Positions 1-8,485 are shown, counted from the stretch's first letter. The stretch is DNA of 64,000 nt from DASPSM01 sp036008465 (GCA_036008465.1 DASYNP010000190.1:1-64000), one strand, 5' to 3'. A program made the numbers and translations. The notes: a model not told the origin generated them from the sequence alone.

Positions 1-1
1 C

Positions 2-352
2 CTCTCCTTTAAGCCGAGGACCGACGACATTCGCGAGGCCCCGTCGCTGGTGTTGATCGACCGGCTCCTGGCTGCCAAGGCGACCGTCCGGGCTCACGAT
101 CCGGTTGCCCAGGAGAACGTGCAGGCCATTTACGGCGACAAAGTGACGTATTGTGCCCATCACTATGACACGCTCGACGGGGCCGACGCGCTGGCGATCG
201 TCACCGAGTGGAACGAATTCCGAAACCCCGATTTCGCCTACCTCAAGCACAAGATGAAGCAACCGGTGATCTTCGACGGCCGCAATCTGTACGAGCCCCA
301 GCGGATGCGCGAGCTGGGTTTTGTCTATTCAGGAATCGGTTTGCACTCTTGA
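2..352 (+). CDS. ugd: UDP-glucose 6-dehydrogenase, C-terminal part (5' end outside window)
   Basis: The reading frame is open from base 2 to the TGA at 350-352, so only the last ~116 residues are visible. It begins inside the family's SFKPxTDDIREAPS motif at the start of the C-terminal UDP-binding domain and continues through EWNEF and FDGRNLY, which are standard in UGD/AglM proteins. The full enzyme oxidises UDP-glucose to UDP-glucuronate with two NAD+, a cytosolic precursor step for polysaccharide synthesis. A broken galE follows, so this may be a second sugar-nucleotide gene set belonging to the polysaccharide locus further right. The identification is from motif recognition; the NAD-binding half and catalytic Cys lie outside the window. 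Confidence 0.93.
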   Translation, partial: LSFKPRTDDIREAPSLVLIDRLLAAKATVRAHDPVAQENVQAIYGDKVTYCAHHYDTLDGADALAIVTEWNEFRNPDFAYLKHKMKQPVIFDGRNLYEPQRMRELGFVYSGIGLHS

Positions 353-701
353 AATCGACGCTGAGAGGTGACCTCCAGCCTCGTGAAGACGCTCGGCAAT
401 TGGTCCGCGGGCCAGAAACTCCGACGCCTCGCTATGGCATCATTGTGCGCCTGGATGGACTAGAGGCTCGTTCCAAATGGGAAATGTCGGTTTGACCGCC
501 AGTGCCCGACCGACAGACATCCCGCGTTGGCCGCAGAAACAATCGGCGGCTACCATCGACTCCGAGCCGCACAGTGTGAACCCGCCGAAAACCTTTTCGG
601 AGTGACTCGCGTAAGCCAGCCAGCCCAGGCTCCTTTGAGGGCTTACCGTCCTCGGCTCGATCGGTCTTTAGTTCGCCACAACGGGAGCGGTGTTGACGAC
701 G
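353..701. other. Intergenic stretch with no recognised gene
   Basis: About 350 bases between the ugd stop and the galE start. Open frames here are short and have no recognisable protein pattern. I see no clear promoter or terminator. Confidence 0.5.
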
Positions 702-1728
702 ATGCAGTCCACGATACTCGTCACCGGCGGCGCCGGTTACATCGGCTCACATGCCGCGCGCCAGTTAATCGCGGCCGGTCATCGCGTGGTGGTGCTCGAC
801 AACTTGTCGCAGGGACATCGCACGGCGGTTCCTCCAGAGGCCCGGTTCGCCAAGTTGGATCTGGCACAGACCGAGCAGCTCGTCCAATCAATGCGAGACG
901 AAGCCGTCACCAGCGTTATGCACTTCGCGGCCCCGGCCGTGTCGGCGAGTCGGTCGAGCAGCCGCTGTGGTATTACCAGAACAACCTGGCCGGAACCCTC
1001 AGCCTGTTGCGCGCTATGGATGAAGCGGGCATCAAACGGTTGGTCTTCAGCTCGATCTGCGCGACATACGGAGTGCCCCCCAAGTTACCCATCGTCGAAA
1101 CCACACCGCAGCGGCCGATCAATCCGTACGGTTGGTCGAAGCGGTTTGTCGAGCAAGTCCTGATTGGCAAGGCGGTCGCCCGTCCAGATTTTGGCTGCAT
1201 TGCGCTACGATACTTCAACGTCGCCGGATGTGCCGAAGACGGCAGCATCGGCGAGGACCACGATCCCGAAACGCATTCAATCCCCCTGGTGTTGCAGGCG
1301 GCCCAGGGCCGCCGCAAGGCCATTACCGTGTTCGGGACGGGTTATCCGACGCCCGATGGGACGTGCACTCGCGCTTACGCGCACGTTGACGACTTGTGCC
1401 GGGCTCATTTGCTGGCGCTCGATCGCGTGGTGCCGGGAAGCGCCCGGTTTTACAACGCGGGCATCGGCCGCGGCTATTCGGTGCGCGAGGTGGTCGAGTC
1501 GGCCGTACGGATGACGGACAGGGGATCCCCACGGAGTTCGCCGCCCGGCGCGCCGGCGATCCGCCCGAATTATGGGCCAACGCCGACCGTCTGCGCAATG
1601 AGCTCGGCTGGTCGCCGCGGTTCACCCGGCTAGATGACATCATCGCGACGACATGGAAGTGGTTCGGCGAGCATCCGCAGGGTTACGGAGATCACGATTC
1701 ACCTACCACTCAGTACCAGTGCTATTAG
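702..1728 (+). pseudogene. galE: UDP-glucose 4-epimerase, disrupted by two frameshifts
   Basis: Three consecutive frames together give a full-length (~340 aa) GalE. The first piece starts at ATG 702 (in-frame GTG at 690) and carries the NAD-binding TGGAGYIGSH motif and MHFAA. Near 945 the homology moves to another frame at VGESVEQPL and continues through SSICATYG and the catalytic NPYGWSK (YxxxK). Near 1525 it moves again to IPTEFAARRAGDPP and WANADRLRNELGW, ending at the TAG at 1726-1728. Both shifts are explained by one missing base each, next to C-rich and G-rich runs. GalE interconverts UDP-glucose and UDP-galactose. It is either a recent pseudogene or a functional gene with two sequencing errors; the well-kept motifs argue that any inactivation is recent. 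Confidence 0.85.
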
Positions 1729-2194
1729 GACTTCGTTATAGCGGCCGTCGCAGCTCCCTTTGCGACGATTTTGTGCCACGAGACTGCCACAGGGCCAGCT
1801 ACGCAATCTGCGCGGTTCAGGACGCGTCGACCAGGGAACGACGGCGAGGATGAACGCCCGGAGGCTTCGGCAGTCAGGACATCTCGTCCTCCGCTCAGCA
1901 TGCGACCGCTCGAACCACCGGTCGCCCAATGGAAATTACACCGTTGAAAATTGCCACTTTTGATGACGCATGGCTCGTTGACATGCCCACTTTTGAAGAA
2001 TACCGTACGGGGCGATAGTTGTTTCCGATGGGCACTCATCGGCTCGATTCGCTGTCGTTGCGGCCGTGAACTGCCGGCGGTAGGTGAATTCACCAATACC
2101 GCTAGCGTCTGCCGGTCGCTAGCTTCGTAGTCTTCTCACCCTGCAGAGCATCCTGTTCTGGTTGTTCGGACCTCGATCGCGTCGTGGGCCACCG
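1729..2194. other. Non-coding stretch, possibly insertion-element debris
   Basis: No credible gene. The only structured element is the pair of direct repeats at 1941-1997, listed separately. Confidence 0.4.
1941..1997 (-). repeat. Two ~22-bp direct repeats, IS21-end-like
   Basis: CGTTGA-NNNN(N)-CCACTTTTGA occurs at about 1942-1963 and again at 1975-1996, roughly 33 bases apart, identical except in the middle. Closely spaced terminal repeats containing an AAAAGTGG...TCAACG core (read on the minus strand) are typical of IS21-family ends. No istA or istB coding sequence is present, so at most this is a solo end left by a lost element. The IS21 assignment is from memory of family ends and is tentative. 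Confidence 0.35.
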
Positions 2195-2821
2195 ATGCTG
2201 GACCGATTCTGCCGAACCACTCTCGAATGGCGCCGGCGCCGTGTTCCCGAATTGGAGTTGGTGAAGGTTGCGGGTGTTGAATTCGGCAACGACGATGGAT
2301 CGGACCGGCAACAGATCCTACGCGGCTGCCAGCAATCGATGCGCGTCGTCCTGCGGAGAGCGCCTGAAGGGTCTCGCGATCCGACCGGCGTTGATCTTTT
2401 CGTGCAAAACGGTCAGCAGATCGGTCATTTGTCCGCAGAAGTTACCGCCGAGATTGCGCCGTTGCTAGACTCCGGTCGAACCACCTTCGATGCGGAGATC
2501 TGGTCCGTCGATGAGTTCACGGCGAGCGACGGTCGCAAGTTGCTGACGTGTACGATCGCCATGACGCGGTTCGAGCGGGTGCCCATAAAGCGCTTTGTCT
2601 GGACTCTCACGCTGTTGATGGCGGCCCGGGGAGTGGCGGCGAGCGCCAAATGGACCGCCGGCCGTGGCAGTTCCGCGCTGGGATGGTTGGGACGGTCTGC
2701 GATCACAGCGGTGCGGTCCGTGATCCCCCACGCCGAGGGGCAGCCTTTCCGGCCGGTCCTGTGGGACGGTTTCGCCGAGCCGCTCAAATGTTGCCTGCCA
2801 GCACGCTCACGTCTACCTTGA
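2195..2821 (+). CDS. HIRAN-domain-like protein with C-terminal hydrophobic segment
   Basis: About 208 residues if ATG 2195 is used; TTG 2162 and starts near 2261 are also possible. The central ~70 residues (KVAGVEF...SDRQQILRGC...RAPEG...DPTGVDLFV...GQQIGHLSAEV...APLLDSG) follow the HIRAN pattern seen in stand-alone planctomycete proteins, where a conserved Gly-Val start, a D-P pair and an IG-x-L motif stand out. HIRAN domains bind DNA ends in SNF2 helicases; the role of lone HIRAN proteins is unknown. A hydrophobic stretch follows (WTLTLLMAARGVAAS, around 2595-2645), which could be one membrane segment. The last ~12 residues overlap the antisense antitoxin-like gene and are low-quality, so the natural C-terminus may have been replaced. 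Confidence 0.55.
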   Translation: MLDRFCRTTLEWRRRRVPELELVKVAGVEFGNDDGSDRQQILRGCQQSMRVVLRRAPEGSRDPTGVDLFVQNGQQIGHLSAEVTAEIAPLLDSGRTTFDAEIWSVDEFTASDGRKLLTCTIAMTRFERVPIKRFVWTLTLLMAARGVAASAKWTAGRGSSALGWLGRSAITAVRSVIPHAEGQPFRPVLWDGFAEPLKCCLPARSRLP

Positions 2822-3038
2822 AGTAATCGGCCAACTTACGAATCATCTGCCGACTAAATGGCTTTTTACTGGCGAGAACTTCGTTGAGCCTGCCAACAGC
2901 GAGAAGCCGGTCCATGACCCGCTGTGCCTCGAGAAGATGCTTGTCGGACTTGATCGACGCCAGTGGGAAGTCGAGCACAAGCTCCAGATAGGAGTCTCGA
3001 TTCTTTCCCTTCAGCCGAAAGTTCGACTTCGTCGCCAT
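2784..3038 (-). CDS. HigA-type antitoxin with internal deletion
   Basis: 84 residues from an ATG at 3038. The first ~50 residues (YLELVLDFPLASIKSDKHL, AQRVMDRLL) match the N-terminal region of COG5499-type HigA antitoxins, and the last ~35 (RLNEVLASKKPFSRQMIRKL, ADYFKV) match the end of their helix-turn-helix domain. The usual family length is about 115-140 residues; the part between, including the first helices of the DNA-binding domain, is missing without loss of frame. The start lies 2 bases after a stop codon of an upstream frame, which would suit translational coupling, but that frame does not look like a HigB/RelE toxin. It converges with and overlaps the HIRAN gene by 38 bases. Probably a remnant. 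Confidence 0.55.
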   Translation of the reverse strand: MATKSNFRLKGKNRDSYLELVLDFPLASIKSDKHLLEAQRVMDRLLAVGRLNEVLASKKPFSRQMIRKLADYFKVDVSVLAGNI

Positions 3039-3224
3039 TCTCAGGCTCCTCGGTTCTTTCGCTTTGCAGGCGAGGTTTTCGTCTTCTTTGTTTTCGGAGG
3101 TGGCGCCTCAAAGCAGCCGCAGTCCTCCTTCCACTTGTCCTGGTTGTACTCGGCCGCGGTCGTCGAGGCGAGCAGTGGTGTTCGATGATGGATACGACTT
3201 GCGAAGGTGAACCGCGCCGTCCGT

Positions 3225-4490
3225 TCAGGTCCACCTCGACAGAAGTCGATTGAGGCTCAAACGCGACCAGAATTGCGAAAGCCACGCAGCTTTGTTTCCA
3301 AAGGCACCGGCCAACCCTCTCGGCCGTTCTTGGACCACATCGCAGTCGGCAATGCTCTCACCCAGATCGACGTCATCGAAAGAACTCGCGTCCATTCCGG
3401 ACACATCGGCAGAGGGTACGGATTTGGGTCGGGGTCGGGACACCACCGAAAATGGTAAAAACGCCTCGGCCACTTCTTCTGGGACTGCGGGGCGTTTGTC
3501 GCGTTCGCGGCAGATCAATCGAGCGACGATGGTGGCCAACTGCTTCGGAACATCGGTGCGGAACGCGTCGACAAGCGGGGCGTCGGTCGAAAGTTTAGCC
3601 AGCAGCATGTCCCCGAGGTTCGACCCCTCGTAGGGAAGCCGGCCGGTTAATGTCTGAAAAATAGTGCATCCCAGCGAATAGATGTCGGACCGAATATCGG
3701 CGGCGCGCCCATCTTCCAGCTGTTCCGGGGCCATATAGTCCAATGTGCCGACAGTGTGCCCCGCAGCCGTGAGGTCGCCGGCCTCATCACGTCCCTCGAT
3801 CATGCAGCCCAGACCCAAATCGAGGATCCACGCACGGGGGACAGCCTCTACCGAATCGGCCGCGACCATCAGGTTCGATGGTTTCAGATCACGGTGGAGG
3901 AGACCACACTCGTGGATGTGCTGCAGTCCCACAGCGGCCTGACGCGCGCACTCACACACCCAACCGACCGGCAGACGGCGCTCGGAATTGATCCACTCCA
4001 GCAGATTCCGGCCTGGCAGGAATTCGGTGACGAGGAAATAGCGGTCTCTAACACGTCCGGCATCGATTGCCGAGACGACGTGCGGACTCTGGAGCGTGGA
4101 CACCAGCCGGATCTCCCTACAAAATCGGGCCGACAACCGCCGGTCTCGGGCGGCCGTCCCGGACATCACCTTGATTGCCACGATCCGCCGCGTTTTTGAT
4201 TGGCGTGCCTGATAAACGATCCCCATGCGCCCCCGACCACTTATGTCGAGCAGCGTGTACGGTCCAATGCGGAAGCCTGCGTGACCCGAACGGAGCTGTT
4301 GGGCCTGCCACGGCGTTAACCATTGGTGCCGTATCAACGCGCGCACGATCTGAGAGTCGCTCGCTCCCTCTGCCGCAGCACGGCGGACAGAGCTCAACTG
4401 CTGGGCAGTCAGCAAACGACTCTTTTGAAGACCGACGAAGAAAGCTTGCTTCGTGTTGAGATCCAAGCGATTCCCCCCGGGCGCGGACAA
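3225..4490 (-). CDS. Serine/threonine protein kinase (Pkn2 / bacterial Hanks type)
   Basis: 421 residues from a TTG at 4490; an in-frame stop lies 18 bases upstream and no ATG is available before the kinase domain, so TTG is the likely start. An N-terminal ~70-residue helical segment (LQKSRLLTAQQL, LIRHQWLTPWQAQQL) is common before kinase domains in planctomycetes. The kinase domain spans about 75-335: glycine loop GRGRMG, AIKV lysine, HRDLKPSN catalytic loop, DLG in place of DFG, and APEQ. The C-terminal ~85 residues are polar with no clear membrane segment or sensor domain, so the kinase appears cytosolic. Catalytic residues are present and activity is expected. Substrate and signal are not indicated by the neighbours. 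Confidence 0.93.
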   Translation of the reverse strand: MSAPGGNRLDLNTKQAFFVGLQKSRLLTAQQLSSVRRAAAEGASDSQIVRALIRHQWLTPWQAQQLRSGHAGFRIGPYTLLDISGRGRMGIVYQARQSKTRRIVAIKVMSGTAARDRRLSARFCREIRLVSTLQSPHVVSAIDAGRVRDRYFLVTEFLPGRNLLEWINSERRLPVGWVCECARQAAVGLQHIHECGLLHRDLKPSNLMVAADSVEAVPRAWILDLGLGCMIEGRDEAGDLTAAGHTVGTLDYMAPEQLEDGRAADIRSDIYSLGCTIFQTLTGRLPYEGSNLGDMLLAKLSTDAPLVDAFRTDVPKQLATIVARLICRERDKRPAVPEEVAEAFLPFSVVSRPRPKSVPSADVSGMDASSFDDVDLGESIADCDVVQERPRGLAGAFGNKAAWLSQFWSRLSLNRLLSRWT

Positions 4491-5494
4491 GGGATCACAG
4501 AAAGAATCTCAGGCAGAATCTCGATTCACGGTCTCAGTTGACGACGAATCGCACACTCTCTGGTTCATCCACATTTGGGCAGGCTGTGCGATCTGCGAAC
4601 GCCTTTGCAGACTCACTGCTCGCCACGATGGGACGACGCGCGAAGGAAAAAGCGATAGTAAGTCCTCTCTTATGACCACGATGGCCACTCGCTGCAATTG
4701 GGGTTTCCCCCCTAACAATCTCAATCTCATGACACTTCTCCCGGACCCAGCGGGGTCAGCATTTGCCCCTGTTCCGCTGGCTTACACCCACCGTGTCATT
4801 CAAAGCGAAGCAATGGCTCTGGACCCGACTTGGTGTCCCGTAGTTTAAGCAGGCGCGGGGACCTGTCTGTTTCGCGTTGGGTCGGTGTCAGAAAGCTGGA
4901 GAATTGGCCGAATTAAGGACGCTGGAGCTCAACGGGCAGCCGGTCACCAGGCCTGAACCGCGTGACTGAGCAGGCTTTCACAGCTCGCCGAAATTCTGCG
5001 GGTGAAACGCGGTGGCGGGGGCGGCTGAAGTAAGTAGTTTCCCGATGTTCTTGATCTGAATGCTGGCTGGCTATCATCGGTGGGCACAAGACAAGAGGAG
5101 CGAGAATTCGTGGCAGAGGACGAACACTTTGTCTCGCATTCGAGATTCCGGTCAAACTGGGACGGGTCGACATGTCAACCATAGTCTTCCGTGCGAAGAA
5201 GATGACGAAACCGCCAAATGCGTATGCACAATCTGCGGACATGGGGGTCAGAGTTAGTCGCGCGCTCGAATGTGAGGAGTGTGGCTGCTACTTTTGTAGC
5301 ACGGCCTGCGCACGAAAGTATTACAATGTGACGGAGAGATCCACCAGTGAGGCGAGCGGTGTGTCGTTTGAGCCTCTGCCAAATCTCACCGATCGAAACG
5401 CGAACGGAAACAGCGCGACGCGATTGCTGCCTGGCGTCGATCGCGAGGCCGTCAAACCGACTGACTGTGCAGCGTCGACATCGAAAACCGGGAT
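4491..5494. other. Long stretch without a confident gene
   Basis: Roughly 1 kb upstream of the kinase. The only notable element is a frame from ATG 5172 whose residues ~34-52 are Cys-rich (CEECGCYFCSTAC), resembling a small zinc-binding knuckle. The frame beyond about 5340 looks random and runs into the decayed gene at 5495, so I do not call it a gene. No promoter or terminator stands out. Confidence 0.4.
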
Positions 5495-5795
5495 GTGCGC
5501 GTCAGGTTTTCCGGAGCGGACGCTGCTAAATCGGATGAGTCGGCAGAAGACCAAGACAATGATTTCGCCGGCAACATCAAGAGCGTCGATGCGGACAAGA
5601 ACTTGCTGGTCGTCACGCTGCTGAACGGCAAAGATCGATCGTTCCTTGGCGGCAGCGATGCGAAGCTCACGATCGGGCGCCGCGTCAGCCGAAAGGGGGC
5701 TGAATGGATCCAGCGCTTAAAGGGGGCGCGACGGTGACCGTTGCGACCAACGAGGTGGCAAGAAGGTCAAAGAGGTGAAAATCGACTCAGCCGGC
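5495..5795 (+). pseudogene. Decayed small beta-domain protein (GNIKSVDADKN...KVKEVKI type)
   Basis: A fragment reading GNIKSVDADKNLLVVTLLNG and RSFLGGSDAKLTIG in one frame, then GATVTVATNE in a second frame (near 5728) and GKKVKEVKIDS in a third (near 5757). Read together this matches the layout of small exported planctomycete domains in which a G-x-V-x-S-V-D pattern is followed by DGK, a TFxV-like strand, LKxGxxVTV and KVKEVKI. Two base losses within 30 bases, and no start or signal peptide upstream, indicate a dead fragment. Function unknown. Confidence 0.5.
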
Positions 5796-6007
5796 GGAAT
5801 GCGGCGAGCCCCGCCTCGTTTCGGTCTCAGTCCGCGTGCTCGGCCGTGCCTGTTGTCGAGCGCGCGCATTTGGTTCCGAACTAGCGATTTAACCGAATGC
5901 TCTCCGTTCTCGGGCCGATGGGGAACACGGCAACCGCCGGGCGATGAGGGAACAGCAAAACAGGCCGAATCGCTGACGCGCCAGTGTTTCTCGATCGAAG
6001 CCAGCAG
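5796..6007. other. Intergenic, downstream of the first metalloprotease-like gene
   Basis: No gene recognised. It separates the decayed fragment from the convergent PEP-CTERM gene. No strong hairpin with a T-tract was found. Confidence 0.4.
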
Positions 6008-7009
6008 TTAGATCGGCTTCCGTCGGCGCAGTTTTGGAATTCCGAGCACAGCGCCGAAGCCGAGCGCCAACAGGGTCAGGCTGGCAGGCTCCGGAGTGAC
6101 GCTCTGGTTCTGGCTGTAGCCCAGCACGAGCATGTTCTGGTTGTCGACCGTGCTGAGTGCATGAGCCTGATTCGGCCCGGTGAACGCATTGTACGGATCG
6201 GTCGGATTGGATCCGTTGTAGTCGTCCACGTCGCCACCATTGTTGGGGTTAAAACCCTGTAGGTTCGTCACGCCGCCGTCGACCGAGAAGTAAACCCCGG
6301 AGGCGTTCGCGTTCAGACTATGGGTTCCGGGGGCCGTGTAGCGGAAGAGGTCATTGGGGTCGTACGATCTGCCGTCCCCAAAATTCGATCCCAAGATCGG
6401 GATGCGGCCCATGATTTCCGAAACTTCGTGCTCCGCGACGCCGATGAAGTCAAACTCGCCGGCGACCTGTCGGTGGTTGGGGTCAAACGTGTACTGCAGA
6501 GTGCTTCCGAAAGTGAAGGTCCCGTCGTTGCTCGAGTTGTCCGCAATAAGCCCAAGCGCCTTCGCTTCAGCCGTCGCAAACACGAATGATCCTCCCCCAG
6601 TGGGATCCGTCGCTCCCAAGCTGGCGCCGGCTTGGATGACCGTGCTATTCGGATGCGCCGCGTATTCGTTGAGCAAAGCCGTACGGGTTTGGCTGTAGTT
6701 CAAAAACCCGGCGAGGCTGGTGTTGCTTCCACCGAGAACACCGGCCGCATTAGTGGACTGGACTGTGATGTTGACGTGAATCGGATTGGAGTAGAGGTTC
6801 TCGTACTCGTTGACCACGTATTGGAATGCCGATTCGATCTGGGCGATCTGGGCCGCGCTGTAACCATCGGCCGTGAAACTGGCGGTGTTGTAGGTCGGCG
6901 TGATGATCATGCCAGCCTGAGCCGGCCTGGCGGCCGAGAAGACGAGCAGGAGAGCACCACAAACCACGGCACATCGGCTGCCACTCAAAGGTCGCGCGAG
7001 GTTGCTCAC
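6008..7009 (-). CDS. PEP-CTERM metalloprotease-like protein (NF038122-type), copy A
   Basis: 333 residues from GTG 7009, chosen because GGAAAGGG lies just upstream; longer in-frame readings lack this. A signal peptide (VVCGALLLVFSAARPAQA) is followed by GMIITPTYN, a secreted domain, and a C-terminal sorting signal: TPEPASL, hydrophobic helix, then KLRRRKP. The central motif is GVAEHEVSEIMGR, the HE(I/V)SE signature of a PEP-CTERM family annotated as metalloprotease; the classical second zinc His of HExxH is replaced by Glu. An SYDPNDLFRYTAPG segment follows. Predicted to be exported, cleaved by exosortase and attached to or released from the surface. It is a close paralogue of the gene at 7479-8441 and shares its upstream DNA. 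Peptidase activity is inferred from the family and not certain. Confidence 0.85.
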   Translation of the reverse strand: MSNLARPLSGSRCAVVCGALLLVFSAARPAQAGMIITPTYNTASFTADGYSAAQIAQIESAFQYVVNEYENLYSNPIHVNITVQSTNAAGVLGGSNTSLAGFLNYSQTRTALLNEYAAHPNSTVIQAGASLGATDPTGGGSFVFATAEAKALGLIADNSSNDGTFTFGSTLQYTFDPNHRQVAGEFDFIGVAEHEVSEIMGRIPILGSNFGDGRSYDPNDLFRYTAPGTHSLNANASGVYFSVDGGVTNLQGFNPNNGGDVDDYNGSNPTDPYNAFTGPNQAHALSTVDNQNMLVLGYSQNQSVTPEPASLTLLALGFGAVLGIPKLRRRKPI

Positions 7010-7039
7010 TGGTGTCCCTTTCCAGGAATCGGACAATTG

Positions 7040-7148
7040 TGGTGAATCTGGCACTTCCCCCCAAGACCCTGCCGGAGGGGACGTGGTCCGCTCTCCGCCG
7101 GGTTTGGGAGTTTGACCAGCATGCGCCTGAGCAGTCCCGCTGTCAACT
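7040..7148. repeat. Upstream duplication, copy A
   Basis: About 109 bases in front of the copy A gene match 8486-8595 in front of copy B. Shared blocks include AATCTGGCACTT, CCCTGCCGGA, TTGGGAGTTT and GCAGTCCC-CTGTCAACT. Because the genes are on the minus strand this is the leader/promoter region of both. Confidence 0.8.
7118..7146 (-). promoter_or_regulatory. Candidate promoter of metalloprotease-like copy A
   Basis: On the minus strand a perfect -35 hexamer TTGACA (7141-7146) is followed after 17 bases by a weak -10 (CATGCT, 7118-7123). The TTGACA is retained in the duplicated copy, which is the main support. It would leave a ~110-base leader. Confidence 0.3.
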
Positions 7149-7478
7149 TATAAAATCGGAAAAACTGGTTAAGTTTTCCGGCCTCCCTGCTTTCCTTCAA
7201 AACCTCAGTTTTTCGCTCTCCAGCCCTGATCGTTGGGAACGGTCAGTCGGCGGACGATCGCTAGCGATCTCCCACCCCGCAGGGGCCTTCGGTCATGCCA
7301 GGTGGGTTGGTTGATTTCTGAGGCTGCCGACGCGCCGAGCCGCCTCAAGGCCAAGCTGGCCCATCCAGTCGCTGACTGCGTCCGCTGTGGATCCCGACGC
7401 GTTCCTGCAGGCGAGAGGTGAGCAGACCGACTCGCCTGGTGAGCGACGAATTCGGTGGGTGAACTGTAGTTTCGCGGA
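7149..7478. other. Spacer between the paralogues
   Basis: No gene. It contains a perfect 14-bp palindrome, GATCGCTAGCGATC, at 7256-7269, lying downstream of copy B and upstream of copy A. There is no adjacent T-run to mark it as an intrinsic terminator, so it may be an operator or chance. Confidence 0.4.
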
Positions 7479-8441
7479 CTACTTGGCGAGTGTGCGTTTT
7501 CGCGTTCGTACGAACATCCCGCCGAGTGCCAGGAGTCCGCTACCGAAAAGTGTCAGCGAGCCCGGCTCGGGCGTTACAAGGTTGTAGCCGAGGGCATCCA
7601 TATTCGCGAGGTCGGCATAGGTCAACGCATGCGCCTGGCCGGCGCTCGCGAATTGGTTAAATGGGTCGGTTGGATTGTCCCCTCGGTAGTCATCGTTATC
7701 GATGCCTTGCGACCAGAAGTTCACCAGGTTCGTCGTCCCGTTATCGACCGAAAGGTACACGCCTGGAGAATTAGGGACATTTTGGGCGAAGCTTCGAACC
7801 CCGGGTGCCGTGAATCGAAACAGGTCATTCGGATCGTAGATCCCAGGGCCGAAACCAAAGCCGAGCCCCGGATCCCTCCCCAGTACCTCGGAAATTTCGT
7901 GCTCCGCGACGCCGATGAAGTCGTACTCTCCGGCGACGCCCCGATGAGTCGGGTCATAGGTGTAGGAGACAGCATTGGAGAAGAGGATACTCCCGTCGGA
8001 AGGCGTGACGACGGCAAATCCGAGCGCTTTCGCCTCCGCCGTTGACATCGCAAAATTATTGGTCGGCGCCGGATTGCTGGCCGGCAAGTTGGCCACCACC
8101 GCTTGTTTGATGCCGTCCGACGGGTTGGCCGCGGCTTCGGCAATCAGCGCGGCCCTGATTTGAGTATACGTAAAACCGCCCACGGCAGTCGGATTGCTCT
8201 CGCCGAGTCCCGTGTTGCCGAATCCGACGTCGATGTTGACGATCATGTTGTTATGGAAGCGGCTTTCAAACTCGCTAATGGCGTAGTTGAACGCCGTTTG
8301 AGCGGCCACCGGGACGGTGCCGTCAAAATGCGGGGTGATGATGAGGTCGGCGCGGGCCTCTGAGGCAACCGCGGCAAGCAGCAGCGCAATCAGGACAACC
8401 AATCGTCTTCGAGAGCATCGACATGGCACTTGGTGGCTCAT
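7479..8441 (-). CDS. PEP-CTERM metalloprotease-like protein (NF038122-type), copy B
   Basis: 320 residues from ATG 8441, with TAGGAAAA 8 bases upstream. The signal peptide (LVVLIALLLAAVASEARA) is followed by DLIITPHFD, paralogous to copy A's GMIITP. The core motif is GVAEHEISEVLGR, then IYDPNDLFRFTAPG; the sorting signal is TPEPGSL, a Gly-rich hydrophobic helix, and RTRKR at the end. Same predicted path as copy A: Sec export, then exosortase cleavage at the PEP motif. Divergence from copy A is substantial in the middle (different loop lengths), so the duplication is old, yet the upstream regions remain alignable. Proteolytic activity is inferred from family annotation. Confidence 0.85.
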   Translation of the reverse strand: MSHQVPCRCSRRRLVVLIALLLAAVASEARADLIITPHFDGTVPVAAQTAFNYAISEFESRFHNNMIVNIDVGFGNTGLGESNPTAVGGFTYTQIRAALIAEAAANPSDGIKQAVVANLPASNPAPTNNFAMSTAEAKALGFAVVTPSDGSILFSNAVSYTYDPTHRGVAGEYDFIGVAEHEISEVLGRDPGLGFGFGPGIYDPNDLFRFTAPGVRSFAQNVPNSPGVYLSVDNGTTNLVNFWSQGIDNDDYRGDNPTDPFNQFASAGQAHALTYADLANMDALGYNLVTPEPGSLTLFGSGLLALGGMFVRTRKRTLAK

Positions 8442-8485
8442 TGGTTGCGTTTTCCTAAATGTGTTTCAGGAAACCTCCAGTCCCC

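Noticed and set aside
3039..3224. Frame upstream of the antitoxin-like gene as its toxin
   Set aside because: The residues before the stop (a WKEDCGC stretch, then a Lys/Pro-rich tail) do not resemble HigB/RelE and no start codon is evident.
5172..5624. Cys-rich small frame as a zinc-binding protein gene
   Set aside because: Only about 20 residues (CEECGCYFCSTAC) look structured; the rest appears random and runs into a decayed gene in another frame.
7256..7269. Perfect 14-bp palindrome GATCGCTAGCGATC as a terminator or operator
   Set aside because: No T-run follows and it is not repeated near other genes, so no function can be supported.
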